9,591 bases of DNA from Acidobacteriota bacterium (GTDB lineage Bacteria > Acidobacteriota > Terriglobia > UBA7540). Below, piece after piece: positions 1-5,308 of this stretch. Below the pieces are notes generated by a model that ran no database searches, had not been told where the DNA came from, and saw only the letters and a program-made list of their open reading frames with translations. The stretch covers positions 1 through 9,591 of the forward strand of contig PLWR01000167.1 in assembly GCA_003165615.1 (NCBI GenBank), given 5' to 3'. Made by a program: the position numbers and the translations under genes. Each line of letters opens with the position of its first letter. Position 1 is the first letter of the stretch.

Positions 1-43
1 ATTACCGCGCCTGCGCGAACTACGGCCCGGTGTATGGAAGAAA

Positions 44-134
44 GTAGGAGTAAGAAGTCAGGAGCTAGGATTCAGGAGTCAGAAGCCAGGAGTCAGGAGT
101 CAGAATAGCAGCTTGGCCCTTCTGACTCCTGGCT
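44..134. repeat. Tandem CAGGAGTC-type intergenic repeat with hairpin
   Basis: The stretch is built from degenerate copies of a 7-8 base unit, (T)CAGGAGTC with AGCCAGGAGTC variants. The last part is inverted: CAGGAGTCAGAA at 94-105 pairs perfectly with 120-131 across a 14-base loop. No plausible protein is encoded. Similar units are common as dispersed intergenic repeats in some soil phyla, which is family knowledge recalled rather than tested. Just left of it, a short open frame ends in TAG at 45-47 and might be the tail of a gene entering from outside the window, but 14 codons are too few to call. Confidence 0.7.
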
Positions 135-375
135 ATAAGTAACCCTCGACACATTTGCGGACCGCCCCGACCTCCGCGTATGGCGCAGGCCCCGGACCTG
201 AGGGTCTGCGTTGTTCTCCGGGTCCGTAAAAGAAAACCAAAAGGCAAATGCAGCGCCGATCTTCCGGTCGGTATTTCGGAGGTGTTGCCTCATGCCGGCT
301 AAAAGGTCAGCACTACTGCCTCCGGACCTGCTAGGGAAAATGGGAAACGGCGGCAAGGAAAGCAAGCGATAGAGT
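135..375. other. Intergenic stretch with one tiny ORF
   Basis: No convincing gene is visible. The only notable object is a 26-codon frame at 292-372 (+), starting MPAKRSALLPP. It has a good Shine-Dalgarno sequence (GGAGG at 278-282) about eight bases before its ATG, and it stops four bases before the tRNA remnant begins. It could be a small peptide gene or the cut-off head of a gene interrupted when the tRNA-targeting element inserted. I do not recognise the sequence. A short GC-rich hairpin lies around 194-209 (CGGACC paired with GGTCTG). Confidence 0.35.
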
Positions 376-420
376 TGGTACGCCCGGGGTGATTCGAACA
401 CCCGACCCCTTGCTTCGTAG
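376..420 (-). other. tRNA-Arg(ACG) 3'-half remnant, probable attachment site
   Basis: Read on the minus strand, the segment gives an anticodon loop CTACGAA (anticodon ACG), a 3' anticodon stem GCAAG, a variable loop GGGTC, a perfect T arm (GGGTG, TTCGAAT, CACCC), an acceptor 3' strand CGGGCGT, discriminator A and an encoded CCA. The tRNA match stops abruptly at 420: no matching 5' anticodon stem, D arm or 5' acceptor strand follows. This is the typical scar of a tyrosine-integrase element that recombines in the anticodon loop and carries a copy of the tRNA 3' half. An element enters downstream of the target tRNA, so the orientation puts the element on the higher-coordinate side, with the intact tRNA beyond the right edge or lost. 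Confidence 0.8.
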
Positions 421-978
421 TTCAAGAAGCGAAAACAGCAGTAAATTGCTGACGACGGCTGGAGCCGCATGGATACTGGCGAGAATGACGATTTCCCGAT
501 CTGCTCGCCACCTCCGCGGATTGCTGCGGACACGGGCCTATCTGAAGAGTTATGTCACAAACCACGTCACAAACACGATTGAAGGCAGAGCGGACGGGTG
601 GTGTCTGGGCATGGGTTAACCCTTCCGCGTGCGTTTACGGCGGCAGCAAAGCGCACGGCGGGCCATCCTAAGGGCCTTCATGGCGCGTCAGCGGGTGCAC
701 AAGGTAGGAGTGGAACCCTGGTCATTGGGTTTCCGCCCCTGCATGGGGTTGGCTGGCTGCATAGGGTTCCGGTGAGAGTTTCGATTCCATTGGGCCTCCA
801 CACCTGGGGGACGATCTCAGCGTTGAAATTTAGGGCTTACTCCACCTCAGGAAAGGCCATGCCTTACACTTTCCTTCCGATTGCAGCGCAGGCCAATCGG
901 CCTGCTTCCCGGTATCGGTTTCCCCTGTTCCTATGCCTGTTCTCACGCATTGCCGCCGAATCGGCCACGGCATCAGAA
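421..978. other. Non-coding stretch inside the tRNA-bounded region
   Basis: No recognisable gene is present. A plus-strand frame is open from 598 into the FRG gene, but its first ~127 codons have no protein-like character and I treat them as an accidental extension. Near the tRNA remnant are two close direct copies of GTCACAAAC (553-561 and 567-575). Their place just inside an attachment site would suit integrase arm sites, but two short copies are weak evidence. The left copy of the FRG-flanking repeat lies at 623-663. Confidence 0.4.
623..663 (+). repeat. Direct repeat, left copy (flanks FRG gene)
   Basis: The segment ends in a 21-base core starting GCAGCAAAGCGCACGG (643-663) that is repeated exactly at 1956-1976. 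The preceding ~20 bases also match the other copy with a few substitutions and one-base gaps. The two copies are in the same orientation, about 1.3 kb apart, with the FRG-domain gene between them. It may be a dispersed repeat or the edge of a transferred cassette. Confidence 0.7.
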
Positions 979-1905
979 ATGCTGAACGGTAAGCGAATGA
1001 ATCCCTGGAGAGTCCTGGGACGTGATACTCTGCGGCGTGTGGTTATCAAAGTTGCCGGTTCACTTAGCGAATATCTCATGTCCGTTGGCGAAATACGCAA
1101 GGGTTGGAGTGTTCCAAGAAACCATGAATTGTGGTTTCGGGCGGAGGATGCATTACATCGCAAGACCCGACTTCAACCTGGAATTTACCGCCCGCGAAAA
1201 ATAAACGGCGTTCGAAAATCGGTTCTCAAGTTGCTGGAGATAGAGAACGAGCTATACGAGGAGTTTGGACGTTCCTCCACTCAGCTTGCCGACGTTAAGT
1301 CGAATCACGACGATTGGGAGTGGGACTCTTTCTTCCTTATGCAGCATCATGGGGTTCCGACCCGACTTCTCGACTGGTCGGACGGCGCACTCATCGCCCT
1401 GCATTTTGCCGTAAGAAATAAGCCGCTCCCGCCAAAAAGCAACTCCATCATCTACGTCCTCGATCCGTACTGGTTGGGAAAGCGGATAAGTAAGGACCCG
1501 GATCGAGAAGACGCTAAAGCCCGCTGGAGGGAATACTGGAAGAAGAATCCGTATGACTGTTACGAAGACGAGTGGGAACGCCTCTATTTGCCATCAGACG
1601 AGGATGACGCCAAAGACCCACTGATGGCTACTCCAAAGATACCCCTGCTCCAAGACTCACCTCACCTGACTCGCAGAGTCGCTGCTCAGCGGAGTCGATT
1701 TATGATCTTCGGCACTGATCCACTCTGGCTTGTAAAGGTGGAAAAGGAAAGAGACTCCCGGTTGGTTTCGATCACGATCCCAGCCAGTTCAATTAACCGG
1801 ATCAAACAAGAACTCATAGACGCAGGCATTACGGAGTCTGTTGTCTATCCTGACCTCGATGGTCTCGGGCGTGAATTGAAGCAGGCATGGAAAGCGAGAA
1901 GATGA
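979..1905 (+). CDS. FRG-domain protein
   Basis: A 308-residue protein if started at the ATG at 979; the ATG at 997 is an equally possible start, as neither has a strong ribosome site. Numbering is from 979. The family hallmarks are visible: the N-terminal W-F-R-x motif (residues 52-55, WFRA), the L-x-P-x-x-Y-R stretch at 65-71, the core block starting MQHHGVPTRLLDW (121-133) leading into IALHFAV, and a C-terminal segment ending DLDGLGRELKQ. The family (Pfam FRG) is named for Phe-Arg-Gly; here the glycine is alanine. The biochemical activity of the family is not established, and members occur often in variable, mobile and defence-rich regions. No signal peptide or membrane segment is seen, so it is probably cytoplasmic. 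It stands alone between two direct repeats and just inside a tRNA attachment remnant, which suits a mobile cargo gene. Confidence 0.85.
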   Translation: MLNGKRMNPWRVLGRDTLRRVVIKVAGSLSEYLMSVGEIRKGWSVPRNHELWFRAEDALHRKTRLQPGIYRPRKINGVRKSVLKLLEIENELYEEFGRSSTQLADVKSNHDDWEWDSFFLMQHHGVPTRLLDWSDGALIALHFAVRNKPLPPKSNSIIYVLDPYWLGKRISKDPDREDAKARWREYWKKNPYDCYEDEWERLYLPSDEDDAKDPLMATPKIPLLQDSPHLTRRVAAQRSRFMIFGTDPLWLVKVEKERDSRLVSITIPASSINRIKQELIDAGITESVVYPDLDGLGRELKQAWKARR

Positions 1906-1937
1906 TCTCTGGCCGGTAGGGGTACATACAGGGTCCG

Positions 1938-1976
1938 TTCGCGTGCCTATACGTCGCAGCAAAGCGCACGGCGGGC
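1938..1976 (+). repeat. Direct repeat, right copy (flanks FRG gene)
   Basis: Second copy of the repeat at 623-663, beginning 33 bases after the FRG stop codon. The 21-base core at 1956-1976 is identical in both copies, while the upstream half is diverged. The rest of the gap to the next gene (1977-2150) holds no recognisable gene. Confidence 0.7.
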
Positions 1977-2151
1977 TGTTTTGAGCGAGTCTGTGCCGGC
2001 AGAGCGTGTTGCACAGTCGCGCTAGCACAGGAGAATGGGTCAACCTCGGACCGCTCCGTGCATCCTGAGCCAATTCTGCGCAACGGCGGGGCATTCTACG
2101 CCACGCCACGAATGGTCGGAACACTCCTTCGCGAGCCCTCCTCCCAGCCCA

Positions 2152-2171
2152 GGCATTCCGACCGGAATGCC
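2152..2171 (-). terminator. Hairpin after alpha-galactosidase stop
   Basis: A perfect 8-bp inverted repeat, GGCATTCC and GGAATGCC, encloses a 4-base loop (GACC). On the minus strand it starts six bases past the alpha-galactosidase stop codon, where a terminator is expected. No T tract follows, so it is either a weak intrinsic terminator or an mRNA 3'-end stabilising structure. Confidence 0.5.
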
Positions 2172-2177
2172 GATGAC

Positions 2178-3344
2178 TCATTTTATTCGAATCATAACAA
2201 CTCCACGCCTTGCCACCTCGGCAGTGAAACTGTCTTTGAATATGCCCAGATCCTTCCTGGCCCACAGGTCGCGAACCGCGGCCGAATCGCCCACTCCGGC
2301 ATCTCTAAAACAAACGGTGATGGACGCAGCATCTTCTCCACGATTAAAAAGACCGACAGCTTTGCTGCCATCGGCAAGGGGTTTCATCCAGATGTCCAAG
2401 GGGCCTTCTTCCGCGATTCGGCGCCCCTGGATACCAGCCGGGTCCTGATCCACGGCGATAATTTCCGGATTGGTCAAGATGGCGAGACCCGCGGGTCTGA
2501 TCTTCCTGAGATCGGCGCTGGCAATCAGAGGGGCGGCCAACAGGCCCCACAGGCTAACCTGCGTCCGGCTCTCGTCATCGGTTATTATTCCCAGTCCCAC
2601 CAGAAGCATGTCGGGATCGTTCCAATGGCCGGGACCGGCAAAGTGCTCCAGCCCGTTCTGCTCAAAACCCACCAGGGAGAATCGGTCATAGTTGTAATCG
2701 AGGTCGCCGGTGGTGCGCCACATGTTCGCGCCCACCGAGGCCCCCCATGTCCAAACCCGTTCGAGACCGTACTGGCACAGGCTGTAGAGAATGGGGCGTC
2801 CCGATTGCTTCAGGGCATCGCCCATTTTCTTGTAAGCCGCTCGCATTTCGTTCGGCTTGTAAACATCTGCGGCGCTACACCAGTCATATTTGAGGAAGTC
2901 CACTCCCCACCCGGCATAGGTCTTCGCGTCCTGATCTTCGTGCCCGAAGCTGCCTTCGTAACCGGCGCACGTTTTTGGCCCCGGTGACGAGTAGATACCA
3001 AACTTCAACCCCTTGCTGTGGATGTAGTCGCCGAGCGCTTTAATGTCGGGGAAATTACTGTTGCCATGAATCACGCCCTGCGCGTCGCGCTGACCTTGCC
3101 AGCAGTCATCAATGTTGACGTACTCGTATCCCACAGCCTTCATGCCGTTCCCCACCATCATGTCAGCCTGGGCGCGCACGTCCGAATCTGTGACCTTGCA
3201 CAAATACCCATACCACGTATTCCAGCCTAACGGAGGTTTGACGGCGACGCCGGTTCCTTGTGCCATCGCAGGCAGGCAATCAATCCAAAGAAGAATGAGG
3301 ACAACACTCAAACGTAAGCTCCAGTGGCTAGCGCTCTGGTTCAT
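2178..3344 (-). CDS. Secreted GH27 alpha-galactosidase
   Basis: A 388-residue glycoside hydrolase family 27 enzyme, expected to remove terminal alpha-1,6-linked galactose from oligosaccharides or galactomannan. Residues 1-28 form a signal peptide (basic start, hydrophobic core, A-M-A before Gln29), so it acts outside the cytoplasm. The (beta/alpha)8 barrel opens with PPLGWNTW (37-44). NIDDCW lies at 77-82. The nucleophile is Asp154 in LKYDWC, and the acid/base is Asp214 in WRTTGDL with Arg210 next to it. The family block WNDPDML is at 241-247. The C-terminal ~100 residues form the usual antiparallel beta domain, and the end (GVVMIRIK) looks intact. The length is normal for a single-module GH27 with no carbohydrate-binding module. 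The start is supported by AAAGGA nine bases upstream (3354-3359). An IS630 element sits ~350 bp upstream and could affect expression. The exact substrate cannot be told; some GH27 members are alpha-N-acetylgalactosaminidases. Confidence 0.93.
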   Translation of the reverse strand: MNQSASHWSLRLSVVLILLWIDCLPAMAQGTGVAVKPPLGWNTWYGYLCKVTDSDVRAQADMMVGNGMKAVGYEYVNIDDCWQGQRDAQGVIHGNSNFPDIKALGDYIHSKGLKFGIYSSPGPKTCAGYEGSFGHEDQDAKTYAGWGVDFLKYDWCSAADVYKPNEMRAAYKKMGDALKQSGRPILYSLCQYGLERVWTWGASVGANMWRTTGDLDYNYDRFSLVGFEQNGLEHFAGPGHWNDPDMLLVGLGIITDDESRTQVSLWGLLAAPLIASADLRKIRPAGLAILTNPEIIAVDQDPAGIQGRRIAEEGPLDIWMKPLADGSKAVGLFNRGEDAASITVCFRDAGVGDSAAVRDLWARKDLGIFKDSFTAEVARRGVVMIRIK

Positions 3345-3634
3345 TTTGGAAATTCCTTTCGGCTATTAACTTGAATTCTCTGAACTGGGATATCCCTAGC
3401 ATCCCCTTCTCGCAGAGCCAGGCATAGAGCGCCCTTGTAAATTTCGACGCGGCTATCCCTGGAGGTTCCGCCAAATAAATAAATGCTCGATGACGCTAGC
3501 GCCGGCGTGCTGACGGCTGCCGAGATAGAGTCGCCCTCACCATAAGGCGCAATTGCCAGCTCGGCGGCTCTGGAGATGCCATCGCAGTTCCTTGAAGCGA
3601 TGCCGCACCAACGCGCTGGTCTCAACCAACTCAC
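3341..3634 (-). CDS. Doubtful 97-residue ORF upstream of alpha-galactosidase
   Basis: This minus-strand frame ends at TGA (3341-3343), which overlaps the alpha-galactosidase ATG as ATGA, an arrangement often seen in translationally coupled genes. The protein is not recognised. A central stretch (GEGDSISAAVSTPALASSSIYL) is faintly like the last blade of PQQ-type beta-propellers, so it could be the decayed tail of such a gene, but the resemblance is weak. No Shine-Dalgarno sequence marks its start, and the amino-acid composition is not convincing. If it is not a gene, the 3345-3692 gap is simply the alpha-galactosidase upstream region. Confidence 0.22.
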   Translation of the reverse strand: MSWLRPARWCGIASRNCDGISRAAELAIAPYGEGDSISAAVSTPALASSSIYLFGGTSRDSRVEIYKGALCLALREGDARDIPVQRIQVNSRKEFPK

Positions 3635-3694
3635 GAAACCTTACCGGACCTTCACGCCCATCCAAGCGGTGGACACGCAGGACAGCCATCACTA

Positions 3695-3721
3695 AACACA
3701 GCGGCATAAGTAATTGCGCAT
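3695..3721 (+). repeat. IS630 left terminal inverted repeat
   Basis: Starts AACACAGCGGCATAAG and ends TAATTGCGCAT. It differs from the right end at three positions. The adjoining TA at 3693-3694 is the left copy of the target duplication. Confidence 0.9.
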
Positions 3722-3748
3722 TCTAAAGGTTTGTGATTTCATGGAGGC

Positions 3749-4273
3749 ATGAGACCACTTCAGATCGCCGATGCTAGGACGATGATTTTGGGACTGCAAG
3801 ACGAGATTCGCCGTTCGGAGGAATCTCGGTATGATCACCGGCTCCATGGGGTGCTGTTGGTGGCCCAGGGAGGGACCTGTCCAGAAGTCAGCCGCTTGCT
3901 GGGGGACGCCCCTCGCACGGTGGAGAACTGGGTCCGGCGCTTTGAGGCCCAAGGTCTGGCCGGGCTGACCGAGGGGCAACGCTCGGGGCGTCCCCGGCGC
4001 CTGAGCGAGGCACAATTGCGGGAGGTGGGCGGAGTCCTGCGCCAGACTCCTCGCGACTTGGGCTTGACCGGCACGCTGTGGGATGGGAAAACGTTGAGCG
4101 CCTGGATCGAACAACGCTTCCAAGTCCACTTGCGGGTGCGTCAATGCCAGCGCTTGTTCCGGCAGCGGGGCTTTCGGCTGCGTAAGCCCCGCCCGCTGAT
4201 TGCCCATGCGGATTTGGAACGGCAGAAGACGCATAAAAAAACTCCAGGCGTTAAGCCTCGATCCCACGGTTGA
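3749..4273 (+). CDS. IS630 transposase, N-terminal part (frame 1)
   Basis: A 174-residue product carrying the DNA-binding half of an IS630-type transposase. A helix-turn-helix of the homeodomain-like kind spans about residues 45-72 (TCPEVSRLLGDAPRTVENWVRRF), followed by the linker LTEGQRSGRPRRLSEAQ. A second winged-helix-like region follows at about 105-150 (LSAWIEQRF, VRQCQRLFRQRGF). It lacks the DDE catalytic core, which continues in the next frame. The coding frames exchange at the A7 run at 4235-4241; after it this frame reads about ten spurious residues before its stop. A GGAGG lies directly before the ATG with almost no spacing, so initiation may be weak. Confidence 0.88.
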   Translation: MRPLQIADARTMILGLQDEIRRSEESRYDHRLHGVLLVAQGGTCPEVSRLLGDAPRTVENWVRRFEAQGLAGLTEGQRSGRPRRLSEAQLREVGGVLRQTPRDLGLTGTLWDGKTLSAWIEQRFQVHLRVRQCQRLFRQRGFRLRKPRPLIAHADLERQKTHKKTPGVKPRSHG

Positions 4274-4793
4274 TCTCTGGGCCATGGACGAAGTGCATTT
4301 TCAACAACACGGTTCGCGCTGTCGGCTGTGGGTCGCGCCCGAAACCAAGGACCCCGTGTTGCTTCACCAGCCCACCCGGAAGAGCGTGGGCTATTATGGA
4401 GCGGTCCGCCTGCGCTACGGCCGCTTCTTCTTCCGGCGGGAGACGGGCAAGTTCAACGCCCTGACCTGCTGGGAGTTCTTGAAAGGGCTTTGTGCTACCA
4501 GCACGCGCACGGCTCGCCAAATGGTGGTGATTACCGACAACGCCCGATATCACCACGCCCGACTGCACCGAGACTGGAGGCAGCAAGAGGCGGAACGTTT
4601 CCGCTTGGACTTCTTGCCACCCTACAGCCCGGAACTGAACCCCACGGAGCGCGTCTGGAAACTCACGCGCCGGCTTTGTGTTCATAACCGGCACTTTCCC
4701 AGCTTGGACGATGTCGCTCTCGCCGTCGAAACCGAATTCGCAAACTGGACCGAACCAAACGATACGTTGCGCCGATTATGCGCAATTATTTAA
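4200..4793 (+). CDS. IS630 transposase, catalytic DDE part (frame 2)
   Basis: This frame holds the catalytic half. The first Asp is in LWAMDEVHF, the second in VVITDNARYHH, and the Glu in YSPELNPTERVW, together the DDE triad of IS630-family transposases. The ATG at 4200 is probably not used; residues from about 4236 onward continue the upstream frame after a frame change at AAAAAAA. A joined product would be about 350 residues, normal for the family. The TAA stop (4791-4793) lies inside the right terminal repeat. The frame change needed is +1 (equivalently -2), so it is either programmed slippage on the A run or a one-base homopolymer mutation. Confidence 0.88.
   Translation: MPMRIWNGRRRIKKLQALSLDPTVDLWAMDEVHFQQHGSRCRLWVAPETKDPVLLHQPTRKSVGYYGAVRLRYGRFFFRRETGKFNALTCWEFLKGLCATSTRTARQMVVITDNARYHHARLHRDWRQQEAERFRLDFLPPYSPELNPTERVWKLTRRLCVHNRHFPSLDDVALAVETEFANWTEPNDTLRRLCAII
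4235..4241 (+). promoter_or_regulatory. A7 slippery run joining transposase frames
   Basis: Seven consecutive A residues lie in the overlap of the two transposase frames. Frame 1 reads CAT AAA AAA ACT, and frame 2 reads ATA AAA AAA CTC. Programmed frameshifting or transcriptional slippage on A runs is known in several IS families including IS630 members. A sequencing or replication error in the homopolymer gives the same picture. Confidence 0.55.
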
Positions 4794-4804
4794 GACGCTG
4801 TGTT
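4778..4804 (-). repeat. IS630 right terminal inverted repeat
   Basis: Read on the minus strand it begins AACACAGCGTCTTAA and ends ATAATTGCGCAT, matching the left end at 24 of 27 bases. The flanking TA at 4805-4806 completes the target duplication. Confidence 0.9.
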
Positions 4805-4827
4805 TAGTTCGTCATTTTCAAACCGCG

Positions 4828-4926
4828 CCCACGTGGGTGGATACGATAGTTTGTAACCGCACGATTCGTATAGGGATGATTATTTGGAATGACGAAGCAA
4901 GTTCCTATTGTTTGTACCCACATGGG
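4828..4926. promoter_or_regulatory. Paired CCCACRTGGG palindromes
   Basis: Two nearly identical 10-base palindromes lie 89 bases apart: CCCACGTGGG at 4828-4837 (perfect) and CCCACATGGG at 4917-4926 (one base off symmetry). They are upstream of the promoter of the HTH/recombinase unit, in the otherwise gene-free gap 4807-4991. They could be operators or recombinase-related sites. The evidence is only the repetition. Confidence 0.3.
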
Positions 4927-4991
4927 GTTTGCACCTCGCTGATGTCCGACATTGTAGACTCGTGCTGAATTCGACTCAAACCAAAAAACAG

Positions 4992-5020
4992 TTGACCACG
5001 CCTTCGAAATGCGCTATAGG
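4992..5020 (+). promoter_or_regulatory. Sigma70-type promoter of HTH/recombinase unit
   Basis: A -35 box TTGACC (4992-4997) and a -10 box TATAGG (5015-5020) are separated by exactly 17 bases, close to consensus. The palindrome AGGTATACCT (5018-5027) overlaps the -10 box and would be a natural operator for repression. Transcription should start near 5027-5031, at the GTG of the HTH gene, so that mRNA may be leaderless or nearly so. Confidence 0.6.
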
Positions 5021-5028
5021 TATACCTC

Positions 5029-5257
5029 GTGATCAAAGGCAAGCTAACAACGGCTGAGGCTGCCAAACGAGCTGGAATCCACCAAGTCACACTGCAAAAA
5101 TGGATTGCGGCAGGCAGGCTGAAGGCCTAAGGCCACGTTAATTGGGGCTGTCGGGTATCGGCTATGGTCGGCCAAGGACGTTGCTGCATTGCTGAAGGTC
5201 AAAAAGGCCATCTATCGGAAGGGTAGAGGCAGAAAAAAGAAAAGCGGCAACCGCTGA
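5029..5257 (+). pseudogene. Frame-disrupted helix-turn-helix regulator/excisionase-like gene
   Basis: From the GTG at 5029 the frame gives 33 residues of a MerR/excisionase-type helix-turn-helix (KLTTAEAAKRAGIHQVTLQKWIAAGRLKA), then stops at TAA 5128-5130. The next frame over continues the same domain at once (ATLIGAVGYRLWSAKDVAALLK) and ends in a basic tail, RKGRGRKKKSGNR, stopping at TGA 5255-5257. Joined, this is a ~75-residue protein of a type often found directly upstream of a serine recombinase, where it may act as regulator or directionality factor (inferred from the arrangement). The break lies in the near-tandem AAGGCCT/AAGGCCA at 5122-5135. It fits a one-base gain, a two-base loss or a 7-bp duplication. 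A longer start is unlikely, as a strong promoter lies directly upstream. Confidence 0.7.
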
Positions 5258-5279
5258 AGCGCTAACTTCAACGGTTGCC
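5246..5279 (+). promoter_or_regulatory. Strong hairpin between HTH gene and recombinase
   Basis: GGCAACCGCTGAAG (5246-5259) pairs with CTTCAACGGTTGCC (5266-5279) around a 6-base loop: a 14-bp stem with one mismatch. The stem contains the HTH gene's stop codon. A smaller hairpin, AGCGG with CCGCT (5243-5255), uses some of the same bases and would compete with it. No T tract follows, so it looks more like an attenuator, mRNA stabiliser or protein/recombinase site than a simple terminator. The recombinase ribosome site starts 18 bases later. Confidence 0.6.
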
Positions 5280-5308
5280 TAACCAATCAACCTGCTTAGG
5301 AGGCTGAA

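Larger units (their letters stand above)
3695..4804 (+). mobile_element. IS630-family insertion sequence (1110 bp)
   Basis: The element is bounded by 27-bp terminal inverted repeats (3695-3721 and 4778-4804) that match at 24 of 27 positions. A TA dinucleotide sits directly outside each end (3693-3694 and 4805-4806), the target duplication typical of the IS630/Tc1/mariner group. Inside is a transposase in two overlapping plus-strand frames. The second frame stops within the right terminal repeat. Both ends and all catalytic motifs are intact, so the copy may be recent and active if the frames can be joined. Confidence 0.93.

Noticed and set aside
376..450. Complete functional tRNA
   Set aside because: No 5' anticodon stem, D arm or 5' acceptor strand can be found beyond 420 on the minus strand; only the 3' half exists.
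93..533. Minus-strand 146-codon frame over the tRNA remnant
   Set aside because: It reads straight through the tRNA fragment and repeat block and has no recognisable domain; overlap with a tRNA makes it a typical spurious frame.
389..619. Plus-strand 76-codon frame starting MIRTPDPLL
   Set aside because: This N-terminus is the well-known false peptide produced by reading across the complement of a tRNA T arm.
598..978. N-terminal extension of the FRG frame (about 127 codons)
   Set aside because: No family similarity, non-protein-like composition and a dispersed repeat inside it; the FRG domain begins soon after 979.
2058..2987. 309-codon plus-strand frame
   Set aside because: It is antisense to the clear GH27 alpha-galactosidase, whose catalytic motifs decide the coding strand.
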